In this document: piece after piece, positions 17,332-25,404 of the stretch
Layout of the letters: every line of letters starts with the position of its first letter
Position numbering within the stretch: position 1 is the first letter of the stretch
Assembly (NCBI RefSeq): GCF_028994775.1
Contig: NZ_JAJQMN010000004.1
Span: 186,001 to 250,000, forward strand
Length of the DNA stretch: 64,000 bases
DNA from: Promicromonospora iranensis
GTDB taxonomy: Bacteria > Actinomycetota > Actinomycetes > Actinomycetales > Cellulomonadaceae
Reading direction: 5' to 3'
Position numbers and translations under genes: made by a program
Notes under the pieces: generated by a model
Database searches by the model: none
Told to the model about the DNA's origin: nothing
What the model saw: the letters and a program-made list of their open reading frames with translations, nothing else

Positions 17332-18099
17332 ATGGCAGGCAGCAGCAGCGTTCCCGCCGCCCGCACGACGGCGCGGCTGCTCAGCTTTCTGGCGGCGCAG
17401 CCCGGGCCGGTGCCCGCGGGCGCCATCGCGCACGGCATCGGCGTGCCGCGGTCCAGCGTCTACCACCTGCTGTCGGTGCTCGGCGACGAGGGGTTCGTGC
17501 GGCACTTCCCCGACGAGCGGCGCTACGGTCTCGGCGTGGCCGCCCTCGGTCTGGGCAGCGCGTACACCCGGCAGGCGCCGCTCACCCGGCTGGCCGCGCC
17601 GGTCGTCGCCCGCCTCGTGGAGGCCGCCGGGGAGAACGGGCACCTCGCCGTCCTGAACGGCCGGGAGGTGCTGTACCTGGTGGAGCAGCGGGCGGCGGGC
17701 CGCCCGCCCCTGGTGACGGACGTCGACGTCCACCTCCCGAGCCATCTCACCGCCAGCGGGCGGGCCGTGCTCGCGCTGCTGCCCCCGGCGCAGGTCCGGG
17801 CGCTGTACCCGACGCCGGGGTCGTTCACGGATCTCACCGGCGCCGGGCCAGGCACCCTGCGGGAGCTACGAACAGTGCTACGGGAGGCGCGGGCCCGGGG
17901 GTTCGCGGTGGAGGACGGCGAGGTGTCCGCCGGGTTCGCCTCCGTGGCCGCCGCCGTGGTCGACCACACGGGACGGCCCGTGGCCGGGCTGGCGGTGACC
18001 TTCCGCTCGGAGGCCTACGACGACGCCGGGCGAGCCGGGCTGGCGGAGCAGGCGACCCGTGCGGCGCAGGAGGTCAGCCGGCGGCTGGGAGCGCGGTGA
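17332..18099 (+). CDS. IclR-family regulator, probable hut operon regulator
   Basis: A 255-residue regulator with an N-terminal winged helix-turn-helix (ARTTARLLSFLAAQPGPVPAGAIAHGIGVPRSSVYHLLSVL) and a C-terminal IclR effector-binding domain from about residue 80 (RLAAPVVARLVEAAGENGHLAVL). ATG 17332 has an AGGAGGGAG site. It is divergently transcribed from hutH across about 134 bp that contain GGGGT/ACCCC arms at 17284-17298, a possible operator. The position implies control of histidine degradation, perhaps through urocanate or another pathway intermediate. The effector is not visible from sequence. Confidence 0.88.
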   Translation: MAGSSSVPAARTTARLLSFLAAQPGPVPAGAIAHGIGVPRSSVYHLLSVLGDEGFVRHFPDERRYGLGVAALGLGSAYTRQAPLTRLAAPVVARLVEAAGENGHLAVLNGREVLYLVEQRAAGRPPLVTDVDVHLPSHLTASGRAVLALLPPAQVRALYPTPGSFTDLTGAGPGTLRELRTVLREARARGFAVEDGEVSAGFASVAAAVVDHTGRPVAGLAVTFRSEAYDDAGRAGLAEQATRAAQEVSRRLGAR

Positions 18100-18187
18100 G
18101 CATCATCGCGAAACCTGGGAACCCGGTGAGCCGGACTTATCCGCGCGTCTCGGCCCAAAGTCACGCCAAGTGCGAGACCGTACGCGC

Positions 18188-18901
18188 ATGAGCTGGGATG
18201 CGGGCTGGGTCAGTGTGGTCATCGCGGTCGTCTTCGGGGTCGCCGCGCTCGCGATGACACGGCGGTACGGGGCCAGGCGCGGACGCCTCGCCATCGAATG
18301 GGCTGTCAACCCGTTGGTGAGCAGCACGACGGTGGACCTGGACGTCTCGTTCCAGGGCACGGTCGTCAGTGATCCTCATGTGCTGACCGTGGCCATTCGG
18401 AACATCGGCGCGATCGACATCTCGTCCAGGGCGTTCGACGCCGAGCAGCCACTCGCACTCGGGATCGACGGGCTCGAAGGCAGCACCGTGCGAATCGTCG
18501 CGGTCGGCTCCGACAACGCGCATGCGGCGATGGTTGGAGCCCAACCCACCGTCCTCCTCCCACCTCAGCTGATCAAGCGTGGCAATCGCCTCACCATCAC
18601 CGTCGTCACCGACGGCATGGTCGCATCCCTCAAGTACGGCGATGTCCTCGAGAATGTCGACGTAGAGGTTGCTGGCGCGGCGAGTCATGGCACAGCAGAC
18701 CGGCCCCGCCCGGGTTTCCGGACGGCCGTTATGGCTATCGCCCTCGGCGCATTCATCAACTTCCAGCTGACCTTGCTGCTGGACGCTGCGCTGATTGACT
18801 GGACCGTTGCCGCCACGGTCAGTGGAGCTACGTTTGTTGGCTTGCTCGCCGTCGCGATCACCTATGTCACCCGCACCACGACACGGCGATTGCGTCGATG
18901 A
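18188..18901 (+). CDS. Hypothetical membrane protein
   Basis: I do not recognise this 237-residue protein. It has one N-terminal membrane helix (residues about 6-24), a basic turn (RRYGARRGR), a soluble middle of about 140 residues rich in beta-prone sequence, and two closely spaced C-terminal helices ending in RTTTRRLRR. The topology suggests a membrane-anchored domain, possibly sensory. I chose ATG 18188 (MSWDAGW) because it precedes the first helix; the open frame extends upstream without support. Its codon use is slightly less GC-biased than its neighbours, a weak sign of recent acquisition. Confidence 0.6.
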   Translation: MSWDAGWVSVVIAVVFGVAALAMTRRYGARRGRLAIEWAVNPLVSSTTVDLDVSFQGTVVSDPHVLTVAIRNIGAIDISSRAFDAEQPLALGIDGLEGSTVRIVAVGSDNAHAAMVGAQPTVLLPPQLIKRGNRLTITVVTDGMVASLKYGDVLENVDVEVAGAASHGTADRPRPGFRTAVMAIALGAFINFQLTLLLDAALIDWTVAATVSGATFVGLLAVAITYVTRTTTRRLRR

Positions 18902-19047
18902 GGGCCGCGAGCATGATCGGCCGGCCCCCGATGTGCGATGCTGCCCGAGCCGTTCGGCAACCGGCACCATCGCCTGGGCATCGCGAGGGCGAGAGAGCTC
19001 TCGGCGGTGATCGCGGGCGGCCACGACAGAGGGAGCAGTGCGCTGAC

Positions 19048-19080
19048 ATGAAGTTCTTCGACCTGACGGCAGTCGCCTGA
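19048..19080 (+). CDS. Possible 10-residue leader peptide before the FAH-family gene
   Basis: ATG 19048 opens MKFFDLTAVA and its TGA overlaps the ATG of the next gene (TGATG). A GGGAG lies 12 nt before it, whereas the downstream gene has no ribosome site of its own. This would fit translational coupling. It could equally be the tail of a decayed gene, since the same frame is open from 18898. Confidence 0.35.
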   Translation: MKFFDLTAVA

Positions 19081-19823
19081 TGCGGATCGCCCGGATCGCC
19101 ACGACGGACGGGCCCACCTACGCGCGGGCCGACGGCGACACGTACCTGGCGTGCGAGGACCCCTTTGTCGCCTTCGCGGCCGGTCGCGAGCCGCGTCCGA
19201 CGGGCGCGACCCCGGTACCGGCCGCACAGGCCGAGGTGCTCGCCCCGTGCGAGCCACGCGTACTCGTGGGTATCGCCCAGAACGGGCCGGACGCCCCGCT
19301 GCCCGTGCAGGCGTGGCTCAAGAGTTCCCGCACCGTCGTGCCGAGCGGCACCGGGGTGCGGCTGCGGCGCGAGGTGGGCCGGGTCATCGCCGAGGGCGAG
19401 GTGGCGGTGGTCATCGGCCGGCCGACCGAGGGGCTGGACGTGCACAACGCTCACGAGTACGTCCTCGGCGTGACCGCCGTGAACGACGTGACCAACCCCG
19501 ACCGGAACGCCGTCGACGTGCGGAACTTCGAGGGCAAGGGCGGCGCGGGCTACACCCCGCTCGGGCCGTTCGTCGAGACCGACGTCGATCTCGACCGGGT
19601 GGACCTGCACGTCGCCGTCAACAGTGAGGAGCGTGCCGCGACCGGGAGCCACGAGCTGCCGTCGTCGATCGCCGCATGCCTCGCCTACGTCACCTCGTGG
19701 GTCGATCTCGGCCCGGGCGACGTCGTCATGACGGGTGCGCCGCACTCCCACTTCACGGTGGCGCCAGGAGACCTCGTGGAGATCACGGTCGCCGGGGCGC
19801 GGCTCGTCACGCCCTGTCTGTGA
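19080..19823 (+). CDS. Fumarylacetoacetate hydrolase (FAH) family protein
   Basis: A 247-residue member of the FAH superfamily, whose enzymes hydrolyse or decarboxylate beta-diketo acids, or act as 2-keto-4-pentenoate hydratases, using a divalent metal. The conserved core starts near residue 60 (VLVGIAQNGPD) and includes a metal-site segment (EGEVAVVIGR, about residue 102). It continues with VLGVTAVNDVTNPDRN and the C-terminal GDVVMTGAP. The substrate cannot be read from sequence and no catabolic partners lie beside it. The start overlaps the stop of a short upstream frame. It faces the next gene tail to tail with 4 bp between. Confidence 0.83.
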   Translation: MRIARIATTDGPTYARADGDTYLACEDPFVAFAAGREPRPTGATPVPAAQAEVLAPCEPRVLVGIAQNGPDAPLPVQAWLKSSRTVVPSGTGVRLRREVGRVIAEGEVAVVIGRPTEGLDVHNAHEYVLGVTAVNDVTNPDRNAVDVRNFEGKGGAGYTPLGPFVETDVDLDRVDLHVAVNSEERAATGSHELPSSIAACLAYVTSWVDLGPGDVVMTGAPHSHFTVAPGDLVEITVAGARLVTPCL

Positions 19824-19827
19824 GCGA

Positions 19828-20382
19828 TCAGCCGGCGGCGTTGATGACGCCGCTGATGATGAGGGCGGTGAGCGTGGTCCAGGCGATGATCGCCGCAGCC
19901 TGCCAGATCAGGATGCGGACCTTGCCGACGCCGGAGGCAGCGAGCATCGTGGCCGTGAAGTGGGTGGGCAGCAGCAGCGGGCCGAGCAGGCTCACGCCCG
20001 GGACGCCGTAACGTTCGTAGGCACGCTGGAACTTCGCCCGGCGCGCGGCGCTCCGGCTGTCCGGCCTCTCACCGGGCGGTACCTCGAGCGTGGACCCGAC
20101 GTGCACCGGAGCACCGTCCCGGGCCAGGACCTTTTCGCGGTGCCGGGTCACGACGGCGTTGCGCGCACCCGAGCTGAGCAGCACCAGCGCGGCCACGACC
20201 AGGAAGTTGCCGGCCATCGCGGCGATCGCGGCGACGACCGGGTTGATCCCACCGATGATCCCGATCGCCACCCCGCCCTCCCCCTCGACGAACGGGATGG
20301 CTCCCGCGACGGCGACGATCAGCGGCTGGACGACCTCGGGCACCTGCCCGACAAGGTCCTGCAGGGTTTCGATGAGGCTCAT
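19828..20382 (-). CDS. Small multidrug export-like integral membrane protein
   Basis: A 184-residue membrane protein resembling the putative small multidrug export family (PF06695-type). Visible features are an N-terminal amphipathic segment, a re-entrant-like EGEGGVAIGIIGGINP motif near residue 34, two hydrophobic helices, a charged cytoplasmic loop (residues about 85-115), and two C-terminal helices with a YGVPGVSLLGPLLLPTHFTAT motif. Transport activity is unproven in this family and is only suggested here. It starts at ATG 20382 and is divergent from the histidine kinase gene. Confidence 0.72.
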   Translation of the reverse strand: MSLIETLQDLVGQVPEVVQPLIVAVAGAIPFVEGEGGVAIGIIGGINPVVAAIAAMAGNFLVVAALVLLSSGARNAVVTRHREKVLARDGAPVHVGSTLEVPPGERPDSRSAARRAKFQRAYERYGVPGVSLLGPLLLPTHFTATMLAASGVGKVRILIWQAAAIIAWTTLTALIISGVINAAG

Positions 20383-20507
20383 GGTGTGCTCCTGTCAGAG
20401 TAGGACGTGGGGTGGTCCCCGGTACTGACTCCAGTCCACCGCTTGAGAGCGCAGTCCAGAAGTGCCTGCCTGTCACCTCCGTCCGGGCCCTTCCCACGCT
20501 CCACCCG

Positions 20508-20519
20508 TGACATCTGTCA
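20508..20519. promoter_or_regulatory. Palindrome TGACATCTGTCA upstream of the two-component system
   Basis: Arms TGACA/TGTCA around TC, 18 bp before the kinase start. NarL/DesR-type regulators bind short inverted repeats of this kind, so autoregulation is plausible. It also lies about 125 bp before the divergent membrane-protein gene. Confidence 0.45.
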
Positions 20520-20537
20520 TGGCCGTAACCTGGGCGG

Positions 20538-21800
20538 ATGAGCCGCCTGCCCGAGCCCGCCGCCACCGTATCCGCGGCGTCGGAAGCCCGTAGCACCACG
20601 TTGCGGCTGACCCGGAGCATCAACGTCACCTGGTGGTACATCGCACTGAGCGTGTTGTTCTTCGAGCTGTCGGTCGTCCTCTTCTCGGTGGTCGCTGCCG
20701 CCGAGGCCGACGCCGGCACCGTCGCGATCGTCACCGTGGGAATCGGCGCCCTGCTGTGGTGGCTCTCGACGCTGACGCCGCTGCTCGACTACAGGCGCCG
20801 GTCGGTCGACGCGCCGCTGCTGATCTGGCGGCGTCATCTCGCGCCCCTCTTGATCGCTGTGGCCTACGGGCTCACGGTCGGGCTCGTGACCGAGTCCTGG
20901 GTGGTGAGCCTCGCACCAGTGCTGCAGGTCGCCATGCTGCTGAACTGGCCGCCGGGAGTGCGGTTCCGGCTGGTGCTGGCCGCGACGGCCCTGCTCGTCG
21001 CGCTCGTGGTGATCGACTTCCGCGTCAACCTCCCGGACGACAACAGCACCAGCTGGGTCCAGCTGGCGGTCTTCGCCGTCATCCTTCCGGTCGTCACCGT
21101 CTCCTCGCTGTGGTGGTGGGACGTGCTCGTCGCGCTCGACCGGGCTCGCGCCTCGGAGGCCAAGCTCGCGGCGACCCAGGAACGGCTCCGCCTGGCGACC
21201 GACGTGCACGACCTGCAGGGGCACCATCTCCAGGTCGTCGCCCTCCAGCTGGAGCTCGCCGAGCGCCTCATGCCCCGCGACCCGGAGGCGGGCATGGAAC
21301 AGCTGCGCGCGGCACGCGCCAGCGTGGACGACGCCCGCCAGGGCACCCGCGACCTGGCCACCCGCTTCCGCTCCGTCCCGCTGCGGGACGAGCTGGCCAA
21401 CGCGGTGGACCTGCTGCGTGCCGCCGGCACCAAGGCCGAGGCCACGGTCGACCCCGACGCGTCGCTCGCCCCGGCGTCCGCTCTCGGACCGGTCATCCGG
21501 GAGACGACGACCAACGTGCTGCGCCACGGCGGTGGCCGGTGGGCCCGCCTGTCCCTCACCCGCACCGACGGTTCGTGGCGTTACGAGATCGCCAACGACG
21601 TCGCCGGCGTCCCCGACGTCCCTGACCTGCCAGGCAGCGCGGGCGGTGCGGGCCTGGACGGGATCGCCCGGCGAGCGGCCGAGGTGGACGGCGACCTCGA
21701 GGTGCGGCGCGAGGGCGAGACATTCACCGTTGTCGTCACGGTCCCCGCCGAAGACAGACCTGCCCACGAGGCACCTGCGGAAGAAGAGGTTGCTGGATGA
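20538..21800 (+). CDS. Sensor histidine kinase, DesK/NarL type
   Basis: A 420-residue sensor with an N-terminal hydrophobic region of about five to six helices (residues about 35-185), followed by a HisKA_3 dimerisation domain. The phosphoacceptor His224 is in DVHDLQGHHLQ. A HATPase domain carries the N-box ETTTNVLRHGGG near residue 322 and a G-box GGAGLDGIARRA near 373. The membrane-embedded sensor with no large outer domain resembles DesK-type kinases that sense membrane state or drugs. It overlaps its response regulator by 4 bp (ATGA). Confidence 0.9.
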   Translation: MSRLPEPAATVSAASEARSTTLRLTRSINVTWWYIALSVLFFELSVVLFSVVAAAEADAGTVAIVTVGIGALLWWLSTLTPLLDYRRRSVDAPLLIWRRHLAPLLIAVAYGLTVGLVTESWVVSLAPVLQVAMLLNWPPGVRFRLVLAATALLVALVVIDFRVNLPDDNSTSWVQLAVFAVILPVVTVSSLWWWDVLVALDRARASEAKLAATQERLRLATDVHDLQGHHLQVVALQLELAERLMPRDPEAGMEQLRAARASVDDARQGTRDLATRFRSVPLRDELANAVDLLRAAGTKAEATVDPDASLAPASALGPVIRETTTNVLRHGGGRWARLSLTRTDGSWRYEIANDVAGVPDVPDLPGSAGGAGLDGIARRAAEVDGDLEVRREGETFTVVVTVPAEDRPAHEAPAEEEVAG

Positions 21801-22399
21801 TCCGTGTGCTGCTCGCCGACGACGAGGGCATGATCCGGTCCGCGCTGGCCGCGCTGCTCCGCCTGGAACCGGACATCGACGTCGTCGCGGAGTGCGCCGA
21901 CGGCGCGGAGGCGGTCGCCTATGCCGAACGCCTGAAGCCGGACGTCTGCCTGCTCGACCTGGAGATGCCGCACCTCGACGGCGTGCAGGTCACCGAGAAG
22001 CTGAACCGCACGACGGCGACCCGGTGCGTGATCGTCACCCGCCACGCCCGGCCCGGCGTCCTGCGGCGCGCGCTGGCCTCCGGGGCTGCCGGGTTCCTGC
22101 CGAAGTCCCGCTCCGCCGACGAGGTCGCGGCAGTCATCCGCCGGGTGGCGGCCGGTGGCCGGTACGTCGACCCGGAGATCGCCGCCGACGCCCTGAGCGA
22201 CGAACGCTCGCCGCTGACCGACCGCGAGCTCGACGTCCTGCGCGCCGGGCGGCGCGGCGAGACCACCGGCCAGATCGCCCGCACCCTGTCGCTCGCACCC
22301 GGCACCGTGCGCAACCACATCTCCGCCGTGCTCGGCAAGCTCGCCGTCGACTCCCGCCAGCAGGCGGTGCACCTCGCGGAGGAACGCGGCTGGATCTGA
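21797..22399 (+). CDS. LuxR/NarL-family response regulator
   Basis: A 200-residue DNA-binding response regulator paired with the preceding kinase. The receiver domain has the acidic pocket (LLADDEG) and phosphoacceptor Asp54 in LLDLEMP. A Lys in FLPKSRSADE completes the site. The C-terminal LuxR helix-turn-helix is DRELDVLRAGRRGETTGQIARTLSLAPGTVRNHIS-like, near residues 140-175. Targets are unknown. The clpP pair begins about 107 bp downstream, but with its own upstream palindrome, so co-regulation is not certain. Confidence 0.92.
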   Translation: MIRVLLADDEGMIRSALAALLRLEPDIDVVAECADGAEAVAYAERLKPDVCLLDLEMPHLDGVQVTEKLNRTTATRCVIVTRHARPGVLRRALASGAAGFLPKSRSADEVAAVIRRVAAGGRYVDPEIAADALSDERSPLTDRELDVLRAGRRGETTGQIARTLSLAPGTVRNHISAVLGKLAVDSRQQAVHLAEERGWI

Positions 22400-22436
22400 C
22401 GTCGCTGCCCGAGTGACCTCGCTGCTCTGAGCCGCG

Positions 22437-22449
22437 CTGCTGAGAGCAG
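22437..22449. promoter_or_regulatory. Palindrome CTGCTGAGAGCAG upstream of clpP: candidate PopR/ClgR-type operator
   Basis: Perfect arms CTGCT/AGCAG around GAG, 57 bp before the clpP start. The identical 13 bp recur before the regulator gene at 24127-24139. A degenerate copy (CTGCTCTGAGC) begins at 22422. The arrangement of CTGC and GCAG half-sites is like the operator reported for the Streptomyces clpP3-clpP4 activator PopR. Confidence 0.7.
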
Positions 22450-22506
22450 GGCTGCCCACGGCAGATCCAGCCCCGTAGCGCCCCTCACGAGGTGCACGGT
22501 GAGGTC

Positions 22507-23136
22507 ATGACTGATGCACCGAAGGCGCCGATGTTCGGCGACAACTCACGACGCGAGCTCTACGAGCGACGCGTCCTCGTCCTGGACGGACCGTTGGACG
22601 ACGACAACGGGACGCTCCTGATGACACAGCTGATCGCGCTGGCCACCGAGGACTCGTCGTCCGACATCGAGCTGTGGATCCACTCCCCCGGCGGATCGGT
22701 GCCGGCGATGCTGGCGATCCGCGACCTCATGCGAACCATCCCCAACGACGTCTCCACGCTCGTGCTGGGCATCGCCTACAGCGCAGGACAGTTCCTCCTC
22801 TCGGCGGGCACCCACGGGAAGCGCCGTGCGCTGCCGAACTCGCGCGTCCTGATGCACCAGGGCTCCGCCGGGATCGCGGGCACCGCCGTCGACATCGAGC
22901 TGCAGGCGGACGACCTGCGGCACACCCGCGACACGGTCCTGCGGCTGATCTCGGAGGACACGGGCCAGCCGATCGAGCGGATCTTCGACGACTCGCTGCA
23001 CGACCACTGGTACACGGCCGACGAGGCTCTCGACTTCGGCTTCATCGACACGATCGTGCGGAGCTTCGAGGGCATCCGGCCGCGCGACCGCCAGCCCACC
23101 GGATTCAGCGCCGTCGCCGAGAGGAACGCACGATGA
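22507..23136 (+). CDS. clpP: ATP-dependent Clp protease proteolytic subunit (catalytically intact paralogue)
   Basis: A 209-residue ClpP serine peptidase subunit. The catalytic triad is complete: Ser92 in GIAYSAGQ, His117 in VLMHQ and Asp162 in the DSLHDHWYT segment. The ClpP fold motif WIHSPGGSVPAMLAIRD lies near residue 58. ATG 22507 is my start; a GTG 15 bp earlier is possible because ribosome sites are weak for both. It overlaps the second clpP by ATGA, so both subunits should be made together and may form mixed heptamers or stacked rings with Clp ATPases such as ClpX or ClpC. The sequence around the Ser (AYSAG) differs from housekeeping ClpP (ASMG), supporting an accessory ClpP3/ClpP4-type role. 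Confidence 0.9.
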   Translation: MTDAPKAPMFGDNSRRELYERRVLVLDGPLDDDNGTLLMTQLIALATEDSSSDIELWIHSPGGSVPAMLAIRDLMRTIPNDVSTLVLGIAYSAGQFLLSAGTHGKRRALPNSRVLMHQGSAGIAGTAVDIELQADDLRHTRDTVLRLISEDTGQPIERIFDDSLHDHWYTADEALDFGFIDTIVRSFEGIRPRDRQPTGFSAVAERNAR

Positions 23137-23720
23137 GCAGCTACACCATCCCGAACGTCATCGCGTCGCACCCTCGGGGCGAGCGGATCATGGACGTCTA
23201 CTCCCAGCTGCTCTCCGAGCGGATCATCTACCTCGGCACCGCGATCGACGCGGGCGTCGCCAACGCCCTGATCGCCCAGCTGATCCACCTGGAGTCGAGC
23301 AACCCGGACAGCGACATCCAGCTCTACGTCAACTGCGAGGGCGGGGACCCGAGCGCCGGGATGGCCATCTACGACACCATGCGGTACATCCGGCCCCAGG
23401 TGGCGACGACCGTTGTCGGGCAGGCCGTGGCGGTCGGCGCCGTGCTGCTCGCCGCTGGGGCCGAGGGCAAGCGTGCGGCGCTCCCCCACGCACGCGTCAT
23501 CCTGCACCAGCCCGCCGCCCAGGGGCGCGGCGCGATCCCCGACCTGATCCTGCAGGCGGACGAGGTGGTCCGCATCCGTGCGGACATGGAGGTCGCGCTC
23601 TCCCAGCACACGGGTCAGAGCGTCGAGACCCTGCGCGCCGACACCGACCGTGACCGCATCTTCACGGCCACGGCCGCACGCGGCTACGGCCTTCTGGACA
23701 ACGTGATCGAACAGCGATGA
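23133..23720 (+). CDS. clpP: ClpP paralogue lacking the catalytic serine
   Basis: A 195-residue ClpP-family subunit whose active-site motif reads GQAVAVGAVLLAAG, with Ala100 (codon GCG at 23430) where active ClpPs have the nucleophilic Ser of ASMG. His125 (ILHQP) and Asp170 (DTDRDR) are retained, so the fold and handle are probably intact but peptide cleavage is not expected. It may be a structural or regulatory partner of the upstream active ClpP, much as inactive ClpR subunits join plant and cyanobacterial Clp cores. It is translationally coupled to the first clpP by a 4-bp overlap. The PopR-like gene faces it tail to tail 53 bp away. Confidence 0.9.
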   Translation: MSSYTIPNVIASHPRGERIMDVYSQLLSERIIYLGTAIDAGVANALIAQLIHLESSNPDSDIQLYVNCEGGDPSAGMAIYDTMRYIRPQVATTVVGQAVAVGAVLLAAGAEGKRAALPHARVILHQPAAQGRGAIPDLILQADEVVRIRADMEVALSQHTGQSVETLRADTDRDRIFTATAARGYGLLDNVIEQR

Positions 23721-23773
23721 GCCCGAGCGTGACTCCTGGGCCCGGCAGGCCTACCGCCCGGCAGGCCCGGGAG

Positions 23774-24085
23774 TCACGCCGCGAGCGCGAACGCCGCCCG
23801 CACGGTCGGCTGCCGCACGGTGTCACGCACGGTCTCGCGCACGGCGGTCAGCCGGTCCGCGACGCCGGCGACCAGGTCGACCAGCGTGACGTCCAGCGCA
23901 CCGGTGACCGCCGCGATCATCTCGCTCGACGGCTCCTTGACGCCGCGCTCGATCTCCGACAGGTACTGCGGCGAGATCCCGGCGCGACGGGCGGTCTGGT
24001 CGATGGTCTCGCCGCGCACGCGACGCAGGTGCCTCAGGCGTTCACCGACCATGTGCCGCCACAGCGGCTCTCGTTTTTCGGTCAT
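23774..24085 (-). CDS. popR: XRE-family PopR/ClgR-type regulator of clpP
   Basis: A 103-residue Cro/CI-type regulator. The helix-turn-helix spans about residues 15-66 with the ClgR/PopR-like wording RRAGISPQYLSEIERGVKEPSSEMIAAV. The C-terminus ends FALAA. In Streptomyces lividans, PopR activates clpP3-clpP4 and is itself degraded by Clp through a C-terminal Ala-Ala, so the ending here fits a built-in degron. ATG 24085 lies 41 bp from a palindrome that is also found before the clpP pair. The gene is convergent with the clpP operon. Identity as a PopR orthologue is inferred from these three points together. Confidence 0.78.
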   Translation of the reverse strand: MTEKREPLWRHMVGERLRHLRRVRGETIDQTARRAGISPQYLSEIERGVKEPSSEMIAAVTGALDVTLVDLVAGVADRLTAVRETVRDTVRQPTVRAAFALAA

Positions 24086-24126
24086 ACCTGAGCGTAGGAC
24101 CGACCGTCCGGCCGACGGCGGCGCTT

Positions 24127-24139
24127 CTGCTGAGAGCAG
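24127..24139. promoter_or_regulatory. Palindrome CTGCTGAGAGCAG upstream of the PopR-like gene
   Basis: Identical over 13 bp to the palindrome before the clpP pair (22437-22449). It sits 42 bp upstream of the regulator's ATG on the minus strand and 92 bp before the epoxide hydrolase on the plus strand. Autoregulation by the PopR-like protein is the simplest reading. Confidence 0.7.
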
Positions 24140-24231
24140 CAGCGGTGCGGCGTGCCCGGAACAACTGTTAGAACGGTCTTAGCCGGTTCGCGCCGGTTCG
24201 CTGCCCGGTTCCACGATGGCCAGGAGGTCTC

Positions 24232-25404
24232 ATGCCCCGTCCGACCAGTGACGTGCAAGCATTCGAAGCCCACGCACCCGAGGCCGACCTCGACGATCTG
24301 CGCGCACGGCTGGCCGCGGCGCGCCTGCCGGAGCCCGAGACGGTCCATCCCGCCGAGCCGGGCCCCCGCCGATGGGAACAGGGTGTTCCCCTTTCCGATC
24401 TCGTGGAGGTCGTGAGCTACTGGCGCACCGAGTACGACTGGCGGCCCTTCGAGGAGCGTCTCCACCAGATCGGTCAGTTCCGCACGACCATCGACGGTCT
24501 TGGCATCCACTTCCTGCATCGCCGGTCGCCGCGCGCCGATGCCACGCCCTTGCTCCTGACGCACGGCTGGCCGGACAGCGTCGTTCGGTTCATCGACGTC
24601 GTCGACGAGCTGACCGATCCGAAGGATGCGAACGCGCCGGCGTTCCACATCGTGGTCCCGTCGCTGCCCGGCTTCGGCTACAGCGACCGTCCGGCCACCA
24701 CCGGTTGGGGAACCGAGAAGATCGCCGCCGCCTGGGTGGAGCTGATGGGCACGCTCGGCTACGGCAGGTTCCTGGCCCACGGCGGTGACTGGGGAGGCAG
24801 CATCACCACGGTTCTCGCCGGCCGGTTCCCGGAGCACGTTCTCGGCATCCACACCACGTTCGCGGAGGCACCGCCCGGACTGACCGTCGACGGGCTGACG
24901 GCGGTCGAGCGCGCGTGGGTCGAGGAGACCCGCGACTTCTGGGGCAAGCGGGCGGCGTACGCGAAACAGCAGGCGACCCGGCCGCAGACCATCGGCTACT
25001 CGCTCGTCGACTCACCGGTCGGGCTGCTCGCCTGGATCCTCGACAAGTTCGCCGAGTGGTCGGACACCGAGGACAGCCCGTTCGAGACGATCTCCAGGGA
25101 CCGCGTCCTGGACGACGTCACCCTGTACTGGCTGACGCGGACCGGCGCATCGGCGGCCCGGATCTACTACGAGAGCCACAACTCGCTCGATCCCGAGCTC
25201 CGCGTCGACGTCCCGGCAGCACTCACCATGTACCCCCGCGACGTCGAGAAGTGCCCGCGCCCGTGGGCACAGGAGCGGTACCGGCAGATCGTGCGCTGGA
25301 GAACGCCGGAGGCCGGGGGACATTTCCCGTCCCTGGAGGTGCCTGAGTACTTCGTCCAGGATCTGCGGGAAGGGCTGACGGCGGTCTTGGCTGCGCGTCG
25401 GTGA
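24232..25404 (+). CDS. Epoxide hydrolase, alpha/beta-hydrolase fold with EHN domain
   Basis: A 390-residue epoxide hydrolase that should open epoxides to diols through an Asp nucleophile. An N-terminal EHN region (VQAFEAHAPEADLDDLRARLAAARLPEPE and the WRTEYDWRPFEERLHQIGQF strip) leads into the hydrolase core. The core shows the oxyanion motif HGWPDS near residue 106, and nucleophile Asp in HGGDWGG near residue 187. The ring-opening Tyr and the His base (GGHFPSLEVPE, about residue 363) follow. AGGAGG precedes ATG 24232. A second, divergent relative occurs in the window at 45.0 kb. The substrate may be a xenobiotic or juvenile-hormone-like epoxide; nothing nearby identifies it. Confidence 0.88.
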   Translation: MPRPTSDVQAFEAHAPEADLDDLRARLAAARLPEPETVHPAEPGPRRWEQGVPLSDLVEVVSYWRTEYDWRPFEERLHQIGQFRTTIDGLGIHFLHRRSPRADATPLLLTHGWPDSVVRFIDVVDELTDPKDANAPAFHIVVPSLPGFGYSDRPATTGWGTEKIAAAWVELMGTLGYGRFLAHGGDWGGSITTVLAGRFPEHVLGIHTTFAEAPPGLTVDGLTAVERAWVEETRDFWGKRAAYAKQQATRPQTIGYSLVDSPVGLLAWILDKFAEWSDTEDSPFETISRDRVLDDVTLYWLTRTGASAARIYYESHNSLDPELRVDVPAALTMYPRDVEKCPRPWAQERYRQIVRWRTPEAGGHFPSLEVPEYFVQDLREGLTAVLAARR

